Part shown: piece by piece, positions 26,545 to 34,844 of the stretch | Numbering within the stretch: the first letter of the stretch is position 1 | Layout of the letters: each line of letters begins with the position of its first letter | Source of the DNA: Frigoriglobus tundricola | GTDB lineage: Bacteria > Planctomycetota > Planctomycetia > Gemmatales > Gemmataceae | Direction of reading: 5' to 3' | NCBI RefSeq assembly: GCF_013128195.2 | Contig: NZ_CP053452.2 | Coordinates: forward strand, 4,154,001-4,218,000 | DNA length: 64,000 bases | Notes under the pieces: generated by a model | The model's database searches: none | Told to the model about the DNA's origin: nothing | The model's input: only the letters and a program-made list of their open reading frames with translations | Made by a program: the position numbers and the translations under genes

Positions 26545-27243
26545 CTACCCCTGAGCCGCGGCGAGGAACGCGGTGACGAGCGCGTGGCGCTCGCCCCGGA
26601 GCGCCGACCGCTCCGGCTGAAACAACGTGGCGACAAAGAACGGGTGGCCCTCCAGTTCCACCGCGCGCACTGCGCCGACCGTATCGCGGGCGGAGACCCG
26701 CAGGGCGGAACCCGCGAACGCGGCCTCGAACGCCGGGTTCAGTCCGTACCGACAGTGGTACCCTTCAACCACTTCGGGCCGCCCGTACCACCCGCGGAGC
26801 CGGCTCCCGTCCAGCAGGAACACCTTCCCGGCCTGCTCGACCAGCGAGCAGGTGAGCGGCGTGATGAGAGGGGTCGCGGCTTCCGGGTCGGTTTCGGCGT
26901 GGGCGGCGTCACGCATTCCGAGTACGGCGTGGGCGTACTCCAGGAGGGCGTGCTGGAACCCGCCACAGGTGCCGAGGAACGGCCGGCCGGCTTCGCGCGC
27001 AAAGCGGACGGCGGCCAGCGCGCCGGCGGTGTCGGCGTACGGACTGGCGGGCACGCACCACACGCCCGCGACGTCGGCGAACCGGGCGGCCGGATCGCCA
27101 CCGACGGTGGTGGTGTGAACCCACACCGGTTCCACTGTGACGCCGAGGTGCCGCCCGGCCAGGGCCAGGGCTTCCGGGATCGCCCGGTGGGCAATAACGG
27201 CCGGGTTGTGGTCGCCCACGAGGGCAATGCGAACAGGTGACAT
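26545..27243 (-). CDS. CTP synthase C-terminal-region-related GATase-like protein
   Basis: A 232-residue stand-alone relative of the PyrG glutaminase domain. RIALVGDHNPAVIAHRAIPE opens the fold; PFLGTCGGFQHALLEYA carries the nucleophile-position C93. The family's C-terminal signature GHPFFVATLFQPERSALRGE is present, but the catalytic His of PyrG (H-P-E) is Q here (F-Q-P-E). I recall this subfamily being named CTP synthase C-terminal region-related (seleno)protein, since some members have selenocysteine. It therefore may not be a glutaminase. It ends convergently with the MerR gene and begins 16 bases after a DUF488 gene in the same direction would end. Confidence 0.75.
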   Translation of the reverse strand: MSPVRIALVGDHNPAVIAHRAIPEALALAGRHLGVTVEPVWVHTTTVGGDPAARFADVAGVWCVPASPYADTAGALAAVRFAREAGRPFLGTCGGFQHALLEYAHAVLGMRDAAHAETDPEAATPLITPLTCSLVEQAGKVFLLDGSRLRGWYGRPEVVEGYHCRYGLNPAFEAAFAGSALRVSARDTVGAVRAVELEGHPFFVATLFQPERSALRGERHALVTAFLAAAQG

Positions 27244-27258
27244 CGGATTCGCGGTTCC

Positions 27259-27684
27259 CTATTCGATGTGCGTGAACGTCCAACCTTTTGTCTTCTCCAA
27301 ATGTACGGCGATGTGTCGGCGGTGGCACTCGCACACCTTCTTCTCGGCGCACATCAGGCACACCGGCCCGGTGATCGCTTCGAGCCGGTCGAATAGCACG
27401 GGGGCGGCGAGCGCGAGGAACTTCTCGTACCGCTCGGGCCAGTCGCCGTAGTCGAGGAACAGGTTGCCCAGTTCCGGTAGCGACGCGTACCCGACGCCCG
27501 CTTTGGCGAGGAGCCCCGCGATGCCCTTGTCCGGTTCCTTCGCCTTCGCGTAGGTGCCCACACTCGCGCGGTCGGGCCGCAACCGCACGTCTACGAGCGT
27601 CTTCACGCCGCGGTCCGTGAGAAGTCTGGCGAACTCGTCCGGCTTCCGCCCGCCGTAGCCGATGGTGAACGCGGGTTGTGACAT
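27259..27684 (-). CDS. DUF488 family protein
   Basis: A 141-residue protein with the DUF488 pattern: FTIGYGGRKPDEFARLL, the VDVRLRPDRASVGTY strand (V-D-V-R-x-x-P-x-S), PELGNLFLDYGDWPERY, and the cysteine motif VCLMCAEKKVCECHRRHIA (C-x-x-x-x-x-x-C-H-R). The function of this widespread family is not established. ATG 27684 is preferred to a start 12 codons upstream, since MSQPAFTIGYGG matches the family start. It precedes the GATase-like gene in the same direction by 15 bases, so the two form an operon. Confidence 0.85.
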   Translation of the reverse strand: MSQPAFTIGYGGRKPDEFARLLTDRGVKTLVDVRLRPDRASVGTYAKAKEPDKGIAGLLAKAGVGYASLPELGNLFLDYGDWPERYEKFLALAAPVLFDRLEAITGPVCLMCAEKKVCECHRRHIAVHLEKTKGWTFTHIE

Positions 27685-27915
27685 GATGCGCTCGATGGTG
27701 CACGGATTGTCGAGTGGCACGGCGAGCCGGTGCCGCCTGATTGGGGATCGTAACCGGTTTCAAGACCGCCGTCGTAGGATAAGGTCCGCAACGATCAGAA
27801 TCACAGCGAGCGGGCCGCCGATGGCCGTCATGAGAACGTGATTGAGGTATATCATCTCCCGCTGCTCGAGCGTCAGCGCGTGCAGACCCGAGCCGATCAG
27901 CAGCCCCCAAAAGAG

Positions 27916-29126
27916 GGTGGTGGGCTACCTGCATTGCACCGCTGGCAGGGTCAACCATTCGGATAGCGCCCACACCCGATCGGTCAGTCCCGCGGCCATT
28001 GCCGGTGTTCTCTGGTGCCAGCGCCCGTCGGCACCCTTGTGGCGGAGCGTGCGGACCGGCCAGCAGAAGTTGTAGCTGAAGTAGCTGAAGGCGGTGGCCG
28101 CACGGTGCGTGTCCCAGTCCTTCGAGAACCCATAGCTCTTGCGCACCTTGCGGCTGCACCGATTCCGGTCCGTCCCGTTGTGTCGCTCCACGAAGCACGT
28201 GTTGACCGCCGTGCTCACCGCCGAGGCGAGTAGCGCGGCCGTGACCGCCACCACCGCCCCGAACACCACCCGCGTGCTCACCGCCACCACCCGGTTGTTC
28301 TCCCGCTCCTTGTGGACGGTCGCATAGGTGACCTCGGGCGGGATGACCCGGTGGGCCTTGCGCGGCCGACCGGGTCGCCCGGTTCGCGGCGGGGTCACCA
28401 AGTGCCCGTAGGTGTCCCGGATCGCCGAGGCGTACACCGGGTACTCGTCGGACGTCATGAGCCGCATCACTCGGCCCCCGGTGCGCCGGTGGAAGTCACG
28501 GACCAGGGCGTGGGTCGCGTCCTCGGTCCGCTTACCGACCAACAGGCTCACGACCAATCGGCTCTCGGGATCGAGGGCCACGTGGTCCCAGCAGTCCCCG
28601 CGCCGGGTCTCGTCGGGGCCGCAGTTCTTCTCCTTACGGCCCACGAAATCCCACTTCTCATCGAACTGCACTTCGCGGGTCGTCGGGGGAAAAAGCCACG
28701 AGCTCGTCGTGCAACGCGCGGGCATGTTGGCCGGCCCGTCGGATGTACCGGGTCACCGTATTGGTATGAACCCCGGTGAGCCGTGCGGTCTTGCGGGTCC
28801 CGATCCCTTCGGCCACGTGAGCCAGAACCGCGGTCACCCGCGCGGCCGGCAGTCGGGCGTCGAACAGTGGGGTGCCCTTGCGCTCGGAGAACCGGGCCTT
28901 GCAGGTCCGGCACCGGAGCACCCGCGTCTTGTTCGGCCCATAACGGGCCGGCACGGTCAGGTTCCCGTGGTTCCGTTTCCCATGGTCGGGACAATGGGCA
29001 TTGAGGCAACAGAAGCGGCTCAGGTCGTCCATGACGGATCTCAATCCGTGGGAGCAAATGCCAACCGAGAAGCGGAATCCCTTACCATACCTCCGGTAAC
29101 TCGTGCAAGGCTAAGAAGACACCACC
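27916..29126 (-). mobile_element. IS1-family-like insertion sequence, 1211 bp
   Basis: The left end reads GGTGGTGGGCTACCTGCATT and the right end, on the other strand, GGTGGTGTCTTCTTAGCCTT; both then carry TTGCAC or GCAC, giving an imperfect inverted repeat of about 24 bases. The 8-base sequence CAAAAGAG lies directly outside both ends (27908-27915 and 29127-29134), the duplication length expected of the IS1 family. Two overlapping transposase frames fill the element. Confidence 0.9.
27925..29044 (-). CDS. IS1-family-like transposase in two overlapping frames
   Basis: The first frame (29044-28658) has a zinc-finger-like start (CCLNAHCPDHGKRNHGNL ... LRCRTCKARFSERKGTPLF) and a helix-turn-helix (GTRKTARLTGVHTNTVTRYI). 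The second (28725-27925) has the catalytic part: REVQFDEKWDFVGRKEKNC, LMTSDEYPVYASAIRDTYG, and NTCFVERHNGTDRNRCSRKV with the last Glu. The frames join only by a +1 (or -2) step near 28680, at a TTTTTCCCCC run. Classical IS1 uses a -1 step, so this is either a different programmed shift, a mutation or an extra base in the run. Confidence 0.85.
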
Positions 29127-29295
29127 CAAAAGAGCAGGCCGAGCGAAAAGAGAAGGTCGCCCCACAACCGCCCGATTTCGGACTGGGTTCGCGCGTCTGC
29201 CACGAAGAAATGATACCACCAAACGCGAACCGGGAGCCGTCCGGCCCCCGGTTCGGTGTGGTTCGCCGGGCGAACCGGTGCCCCCCCCCCGAAAC

Positions 29296-30585
29296 TCAGA
29301 GCAGTTCCTCGACCTTGGCGCGGTCGTCGAGGATGTACATGGGGCGGCCGGCGCCGTTGGTGAAGGTGTACGCCGGGTCGATGCCCATCGCGTGATAGAT
29401 GGTGCTGAGCAGGTGCGGCACCTTGTACGGCCGGTCCTTCGGGTACTCGCCCTTCGCGGAGCTGGCGCCGATCGCCTGACCCATCTTCAGCCCGCCGCCG
29501 GCGATCAGGGCGCTCATGACCGGCGACCAGTGGTCGCGGCCCGCGTCCGTGTTGTTGACCTTCGGGGTGCGGCCGAACTCGCCCCACATGACCGTCACCA
29601 CGTCGTCGGCCATGCCGCGGTCGTGGAGGTCCTGGATCAGGTTCGCGACGCCGCGGTCCACCTGCGGGAGCTGCTGCTTCAGCTGCTTGAAGTTGCCCGA
29701 GTGCGTGTCCCAGCCGCCGATGCTGAGCGTGACGCAGCCGACGCCGGCCTCGACCAGCCGGCGGGCGGTGAGGAACTGCTCCACGCCCTTGTACCGGTCG
29801 CGGGTCTTCGGGTCCTCGTTCTTCAGGTCGAGCGCGCGGCGGACCGTGCCCGACGCGATCATGTCGAACGCGCGGCCGGAGAACGCGTCCATGCCCTTCA
29901 TGGTGCCGCTGGCGTCGATCTCGCGCCGGGCGGTGTCGAACTTGCCGAGCAGGTCCTTGCGGTCGCCCATGCGGTCGCCGGTCACGCCGCTCGCCAGCCG
30001 CAGGTTCTCCATGCCGGCCCCGCTCGGGGTGAACGGCCGGTGCGCGACGCCCAGGTAGCCCGGTTCGGTGCCGATGCTGCCGCCGCCGCGGAGGCTGACG
30101 AACGGCGGCACGTCGTTCGGGCCGTCGCCGCGGAGCTTCGACACGACCGAACCGAAGCTCGGGTGCGCCGCGGTGCGGTTCGTGTTCTCGCTGTACCCGG
30201 TGCTCACGAGCGAGTCGGAGTGCTCGTCGGTCGCGACGAGCGAGCGGACACAGGCGAGCTTGTCCCACATGCGGGCTTGCAGCGGCATGTGTTCGCAGAT
30301 CTGGACGCCGGGCACGTTCGTCGGGATCGGTTTGAACTCGCCGCGGAACTCCACCGGCGCTTCGGGCTTGAGGTCGTACATGTCGATGTGCGACGGGCCG
30401 CCCGGCAGGTAGATCATGATCGCCGCTTTTTGCGCCGTCTTTTGCGGGCCGGCCGGGTCCTGGGCGGCCTTCACGCGGAGCATGTCCGCGAGGGTCAGGC
30501 CGGCGCCGAACGCGCCGATTTGGAGGAAGTTCCTTCGGCTGATACCGTCGCAGTACCGTTGGCGATTGCCCCAGAAAGTCAACAT
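29296..30585 (-). CDS. DUF1501 family protein, Tat-exported
   Basis: A 429-residue protein. The N-terminus SRRNFLQIGAFGAGLTLADM is a twin-arginine signal (S-R-R-x-F-L). The body follows the DUF1501/sulfatase-like alkaline phosphatase fold: AIMIYLPGGPSHIDMYDLKP, LGVAHRPFTPSG, CVTLSIGGWDTHSGNFKQLK and VTVMWGEFGRTPKVNNTDAG, GRDHW. These belong to the planctomycete set usually paired with DUF1549/DUF1553 cytochrome-like proteins; here no partner is adjacent, as in only some copies. Function is not established. Confidence 0.92.
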   Translation of the reverse strand: MLTFWGNRQRYCDGISRRNFLQIGAFGAGLTLADMLRVKAAQDPAGPQKTAQKAAIMIYLPGGPSHIDMYDLKPEAPVEFRGEFKPIPTNVPGVQICEHMPLQARMWDKLACVRSLVATDEHSDSLVSTGYSENTNRTAAHPSFGSVVSKLRGDGPNDVPPFVSLRGGGSIGTEPGYLGVAHRPFTPSGAGMENLRLASGVTGDRMGDRKDLLGKFDTARREIDASGTMKGMDAFSGRAFDMIASGTVRRALDLKNEDPKTRDRYKGVEQFLTARRLVEAGVGCVTLSIGGWDTHSGNFKQLKQQLPQVDRGVANLIQDLHDRGMADDVVTVMWGEFGRTPKVNNTDAGRDHWSPVMSALIAGGGLKMGQAIGASSAKGEYPKDRPYKVPHLLSTIYHAMGIDPAYTFTNGAGRPMYILDDRAKVEELL

Positions 30586-31130
30586 GACGCGCTCCGAATG
30601 GAGGACCGGCGGGGGAGGGAGGGTCGGCAGGGCGGAAAAGCGGATTCTGGCAGCGTGGTCTCAACGTCCCAATACTAGCTTGGGTGCGCAACGGTCGCAA
30701 TCGGAAACTTCGGAATGTACGGACCCGGTTGCGAGTGGGCGCATGTGCGCTGTTCTGCCATGAAGTCTATCTCCGTGTTCCCGTAAAAGGGAAAGTGCCG
30801 TGACAGTGTCACGGCAATGAGACCGGAATGGCTTCATCGCTCCCGTTTCGCTCAAAAACCAACTCCAACGCGACTCTCATACCGGGACGGACCGAGGGAG
30901 CGGTGGAGCGTCCGCACGCCTCATGCACGAACCCGATGATGGGTGCGCATCTTCTCTGGAGGGCGCAGGTGTCACCCCGTAACACCCGACTCCGGCAGGC
31001 GACACGGCCCAACCGGAGCCGCGCCCGCACAGGAAATGGGGGACCACCGGCAGGTTCGCACCAGGCGCTGCCGGCGACATTGACCCCGCCGGCTCCGCTC
31101 GGCTGCACTGCCGATCCAGCAGACACCGCA
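30586..31130. other. Intergenic region upstream of the DUF1501 gene
   Basis: About 545 bases without a convincing gene. A short palindrome TGCCGTGAC-AGT-GTCACGGCA lies at 30796-30816, a good candidate operator or transcript hairpin. Frames across 30828-31241 are open but show no family motif and run into the palindrome at 31131, so I do not call a gene. Confidence 0.45.
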
Positions 31131-31198
31131 GATAGCGCCGAGAGCGCGGACGAGAACAAGACAACTGTCTTGTTCTCGTCCGCGCTCTCGGCGCTATC
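31131..31198. repeat. Perfect 33-bp inverted repeat with 2-base loop
   Basis: The arms at 31131-31163 and 31166-31198 are exact complements, each including GCGCCGAGAGCGCGGACGAG. Such a long palindrome with almost no loop could extrude as a cruciform or form a 33-base-pair RNA hairpin. It lies 33 bases after the stop of the minus-strand ATPase gene, so it probably forms that transcript's 3' end. Confidence 0.85.
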
Positions 31199-31231
31199 TC
31201 CAGCTCTTTGCTCTTCTGTTTCTCCGAAATC

Positions 31232-33853
31232 TCAGCCCTGAACCGGCATGCACACCTGTTCGAGCAGCTTCTCGCACTTCTCCTGAATCACGTCGGCGAG
31301 GTTGGGCAGCGGCGCGCCCTCCGGTAGCGCCTCGTGGACGGCGGCCAGCCACCGCGGGAACGCGTACAGTTGGGCGAACCCGTCGAGCGACACCGGTTCC
31401 AGGCGCGTGTGCTTTCCGCGGCGCTCCGAGTCCTGGAGCAGCGTCTTGCTCTTGCCCGTGGTCCCGAAATCGTCCTCGGGGCGGAGCAGAACGAGCAGAT
31501 CGACCATCGCCGGTTCGGTCTCTAGGACCGCCAGCTTCACTTCCAGGTCCTTCGGCTTGCCGGCGCCGCGGGCGAGGAACAGGCCCAGCCCCATCCGCCA
31601 CGGCTGGCCGTCCTTGCACGCCCAGTGCGCGATCGTGACGACGCCGTAGGTCGGGTGGTCGCCGTAGGACCACTCGTTCACGACGTGCTGGAGCCGCCAC
31701 GGCCCGACCTTCACACCGTGTTCGTGGCACAGGCTGAGGAACGCCCCCAACCCGGCCTGGAGCTCGCGCGTGGCGCCCGTGAGCGCGCCTTCGGGTTCGA
31801 GCTTGCGCCGCGCCGAGCGCTGCTCCTGTTCCCACAGTTCGACCAGCGCCCCCCCGGTCAGTTTCACCACAGGGGAAGACGGAACGAACTCGGATACCGG
31901 CGCCGGAAAGGGCACCACCGCGGGCACCTCCGGGGCCGCCGGGGGGAGGGCCGGGAGGCAGGCAATGGGGTCGAGCAGGTACGGCTCCGGCGGCAGGGCG
32001 TCGGCACCATCGAGAGCCGCCGGGGCGGCGTCTCCCGCGGCGCCCGGCCCGGCGGCCTCGGCTTCCGGCACCGGGTCGGTCGGGGCGTGGCCCTCTTCCA
32101 CGGCCACCGCCATCGGCACGTCGTCGTTCATAGTGGGTAGCGGTGGCGGCACGTCGGCCGGCGGGTCGGCCGGCATTTCCACCATCTCGACGTGCTTGAA
32201 GCTCAACTGCCGCGGCGGCGGGGCGGTGTCGTCCCCGAGTAGGGCCGCGATCCGGCTCGTCGGAACGCCCTCCTGCGGTTCCGGCGCCGGCTCGCTCAAG
32301 GGGTCTTCGGCCGGCGCCGGCGGCAGGGCGGCCATCTCGGCCACCACGTCGAACCGGCGCTCGGGAAGTTCCAGCGCCGGCTCGGCCGGTTCCGGGCGGG
32401 CGGCCGCTACGGGAGCCGTCTCCGTTTCGGGACCGTCCGCCGCCGGCGCGGCTTTTTGTTCCCGAACTTCGGGCTTAACGCCGGCGTCCTCCGGCCCGTA
32501 CACGACGTGGTCGAACAGGTGGCGGAACTGCTGGAGCATGTCGCGGAGGGTCGGCTCGGTCCGCGCGATCCGCGTCACCTGCTCGTCCCCGAACGGGAAG
32601 ATCTCGGGCACCGGGTCGCCGCCCGGCGGCAGCTCGCCGAGGCACGGCCGCAGCCGGGCCTCGACCACCCGACGCACGAGGTCGGCCGCGGGGGCCTCCA
32701 GGCGGATGGCCTTTACGGTGCCGTGCTTCGGCACGTGAACCGGGTTGTTCAGGCGGTCCTGGATGTAGCCGTCGAGCGACGGCACGAAGCGGTTCCACAG
32801 CCCGCGCTCGGCGAAGATCAGGAAGCACAGCCCGTCGATCTGGTGCATCACCTGCACGATGCCCGCGAAGAACGCCTCCGCGGTGCGGTGCGCGTCGTCC
32901 GTGCGGCGGGCGAGGAGCAGGTCCTCGAGCTGATCGAACGCGACGACGACCGGCGTCTTCAGGCTGCGGAACACGTCCGTCAGCACCTTGAACAGGGCGA
33001 GGACGAGGTCCTGCCGGGTCGGGCGGACGTGGAACTCCAGTTCCGCGAACCCGTAGGTGAGGAAGTTGGCGAGTTCGGACTCGTCGCGGAGCAGCGCCGC
33101 CTTCGCGAACCCCTGGAAGATGTGCCGGCGCATGAGGCCGGCGGTGTTGTGCGCCTCGTTCTTCTGCACGTGCGCGGAGACGAGGTCGAACGCCTTCTGC
33201 GGCGTCAGCCCGGCGTCGGCGAGCGACTGCCCCAGCGGCGTCGGCACGCGCGCGAAGTTCGAGTAGCCGCTGAGGTTCTCGGCGAGCCACTCGCCCCGCT
33301 CGCGGGCCTGCTGGGTGCCGAGGCCGAGCCGCCGCGCCCACCGGCCCAGGCCGGGCGGCGGGAACAGTTCCACCCGCTCGTCGTCGGACAGCTCGCGGAG
33401 CGCGACGCCGAGCTGCCGCCGCACGAGCTGATCGCCCACGTAGTCGAGGGGGCGCACGCCCTTCTGCTTCCCGCCGCCCAGGAGGGTGTCGATGATCTGG
33501 AACAGCAGGTACTCGAGGAAGTCCGAGTCGCGCTGGTACACGCCGGGCGTGACCAGGAGCTGCCACTGCCCGCCCTGGCCGTGCTTGATCGAGTGCAACA
33601 GGTGCGTCTTGCCGGCGCCCTTGTTACCGAGTACCGGCACGACCTCGCTGTGCGTCTGCGGGTCGTAGCGGTACAGGTCGATGATCGCGTGCAAGAGGTC
33701 GCGTTCCGCGGCGAACAGTTCGGGCACGTGGAACCGCGCGCAGACCTCGTCGTCCGGGTTGCGCGCGAAGTAGTTGCGGAACGGGTTACCGGCCCGCTTC
33801 AGCACGTCGCGGGTCCGGTCGGTCAGCGGGCGATCCGTCACAGATGCAGTCAT
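31232..33853 (-). CDS. Large P-loop ATPase with C-terminal unknown domain
   Basis: From ATG 33853 (GGAGG upstream) the product has 873 residues. Residues 25-480 are an AAA/STAND-like P-loop domain: PVLGNKGAGKTHLLHSIKHG (Walker A) and TPVVVAFDQLEDLLLARRTD (Walker B, with Q-L-E-D instead of D-E). The centre (500-690) is acidic and Pro-rich, probably disordered. The last 180 residues (VNEWSYGDHPTYGVVTIAHW ... MGLGLFLARGAGKPKDLEVK) form an uncharacterised alpha/beta domain. The gene follows the winged-helix gene by 17 bases, a clear operon. Coupling of a nucleotide-binding regulator to an ATPase suggests a sensor or defence machine, unproven. Confidence 0.7.
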   Translation of the reverse strand: MTASVTDRPLTDRTRDVLKRAGNPFRNYFARNPDDEVCARFHVPELFAAERDLLHAIIDLYRYDPQTHSEVVPVLGNKGAGKTHLLHSIKHGQGGQWQLLVTPGVYQRDSDFLEYLLFQIIDTLLGGGKQKGVRPLDYVGDQLVRRQLGVALRELSDDERVELFPPPGLGRWARRLGLGTQQARERGEWLAENLSGYSNFARVPTPLGQSLADAGLTPQKAFDLVSAHVQKNEAHNTAGLMRRHIFQGFAKAALLRDESELANFLTYGFAELEFHVRPTRQDLVLALFKVLTDVFRSLKTPVVVAFDQLEDLLLARRTDDAHRTAEAFFAGIVQVMHQIDGLCFLIFAERGLWNRFVPSLDGYIQDRLNNPVHVPKHGTVKAIRLEAPAADLVRRVVEARLRPCLGELPPGGDPVPEIFPFGDEQVTRIARTEPTLRDMLQQFRHLFDHVVYGPEDAGVKPEVREQKAAPAADGPETETAPVAAARPEPAEPALELPERRFDVVAEMAALPPAPAEDPLSEPAPEPQEGVPTSRIAALLGDDTAPPPRQLSFKHVEMVEMPADPPADVPPPLPTMNDDVPMAVAVEEGHAPTDPVPEAEAAGPGAAGDAAPAALDGADALPPEPYLLDPIACLPALPPAAPEVPAVVPFPAPVSEFVPSSPVVKLTGGALVELWEQEQRSARRKLEPEGALTGATRELQAGLGAFLSLCHEHGVKVGPWRLQHVVNEWSYGDHPTYGVVTIAHWACKDGQPWRMGLGLFLARGAGKPKDLEVKLAVLETEPAMVDLLVLLRPEDDFGTTGKSKTLLQDSERRGKHTRLEPVSLDGFAQLYAFPRWLAAVHEALPEGAPLPNLADVIQEKCEKLLEQVCMPVQG

Positions 33854-33870
33854 GGAAGGAACCTCCGTGT

Positions 33871-34710
33871 TTAACCGCGAAGCGAAGCGTAGTAGGCGAT
33901 CCCGTGGCCGATGAGCAGGGCGTATTGCGGTTCCGGCAGGGCGTAGAGCGGCCCGGTCCACGCGGGCAGCGAGACCGCGCCGTCGGCGCACAACTGCCGG
34001 AGGCAGTCGTGGAACTCGCCGATCGTGAGCGCGGTGTCCCGCGCGAGGGCGCGGAACAGGTCCGGGAGCGTGCAGTCCGTGGGGCCGTTGTGGCCCGCGA
34101 GGTGCGCGCGGACCGCCGGCGCGAGGTCGGGTGCGGGAAGAAGACCCACCCCCCGGCCCCCTCCCTGAAGGGAGGGGGTGAACTCGCGCGACGCCTCCCT
34201 TGGCCCCACGCAGGTACTCGAGTTCCGGGGGTCGGGCTCCCCTCCCTTTAGGGAGGGGCTGGGGGTGGGTTCTTCGGGGCCCGGGGGGGTGGGCCTCGCG
34301 ACCCGCGCCGCGGTCACGTTCGGCAGCACGCGGGCCACGGCGTCCTTGAGCCCGTGCAGGCCGTCCGCCATGCGGCGGGCGGTGGCGAGGAGTTCGCTCA
34401 CCTCGCCCTGGCGCGCCTCCAGCACGCGCACGAAGTCTTCGAGCACCTGCTTCGGGTTCACCGCGGCGAGCAGGAACTCCCAGCCCTTGTCGGACAGGCC
34501 GTACAGGTCGCGCGGCGCCTTCCCCCTGGTGTCGGCAGCGACCACGCGGACGAGATCGTCGGCGAGGCACTTCTGCGCGGCGGGCTTGGCGGCGGCGGCA
34601 TTGGGGAACAGGCCGGCCTCGGTCTTCGTGCCGTAGAGCGGCAGGCCGTTCGGCTCGGCGGCGACGCGGGTGAGGGCGTCGAGGATCAGGTGCGTGAATT
34701 TGTCGGCCAC
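33871..34710 (-). CDS. Winged-helix-like protein with in-frame palindromic insertion, partner of the P-loop ATPase
   Basis: A 279-residue protein with GTG start at 34710. Residues 1-75 contain a winged-helix-like module (KCLADDLVRVVAADTR, RDLYGLSDKGWEFLL), then a helical/coiled segment (VLEARQGEVSELLATARRMA). Residues about 142-185 read PTPPGPEEPTPSPSLKGGEP ... EFTPSLQGGGRGVG, the translation of the same CCCCTCCCT/AGGGAGGGG composite palindrome found in trmL. A second module follows (FRALARDTALTIGEFHDCLR, LPAWTGPLYALPEPQYALLI, GHGIAYYASLRG). It is co-transcribed with the ATPase. No known function. Confidence 0.65.
   Translation of the reverse strand: MADKFTHLILDALTRVAAEPNGLPLYGTKTEAGLFPNAAAAKPAAQKCLADDLVRVVAADTRGKAPRDLYGLSDKGWEFLLAAVNPKQVLEDFVRVLEARQGEVSELLATARRMADGLHGLKDAVARVLPNVTAARVARPTPPGPEEPTPSPSLKGGEPDPRNSSTCVGPREASREFTPSLQGGGRGVGLLPAPDLAPAVRAHLAGHNGPTDCTLPDLFRALARDTALTIGEFHDCLRQLCADGAVSLPAWTGPLYALPEPQYALLIGHGIAYYASLRG
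34145..34285. repeat. Composite palindromic repeat inside the winged-helix gene
   Basis: Two hairpin cores (CCCTCCCTGAAGGGAGGG near 34170 and CCCTCCCTTTAGGGAGGG near 34250) are joined by a spacer that encodes EPDPRNSSTCVGPREASREF, related to EQDLRSSVASRESQEADRPV at the same place in trmL. So the two intragenic copies share one composite structure and are read in the same frame. Confidence 0.8.
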
Positions 34711-34844
34711 GACTTCCGCTTCCGTGCGGGCGGGTGGAACGGTTCGGGAGAGATGTTAGGCGCAACCGAGCCGCGGTTGCAACCCCGACCCGGGCGCGTC
34801 ATGATTGGCGCTGTGATCCCACGGACCTTCGCAGGAGTACGGAA

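Larger units (their letters stand above)
27760..29203 (-). pseudogene. Small two-helix membrane protein gene interrupted by an IS1-type element
   Basis: Outside the IS, two pieces (29203-29127 and 27907-27760, keeping one copy of the target repeat) add up to 225 bases, exactly 75 codons. The joined frame reads GTG-ADARTQSEIGRLWGDLLFS, LGLLFWGLLIGSGLHALTLE, QREMIYLNHVLMTAIGGPLA, VILIVADLILRRRS, stop. That is a compact 74-residue inner-membrane protein with two helices. No family is recognised. Without excision the first piece ends shortly inside the IS and the gene is broken. Confidence 0.75.

Noticed and set aside
29279-29290. Run of about ten or more C bases after the DUF1501 stop
   Set aside because: A long homopolymer alone gives no function; it only points to low local sequence accuracy.
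30828-31241. Possible 137-residue plus-strand gene
   Set aside because: The end of the frame is made of the 33-bp palindrome and no family or bias supports it.
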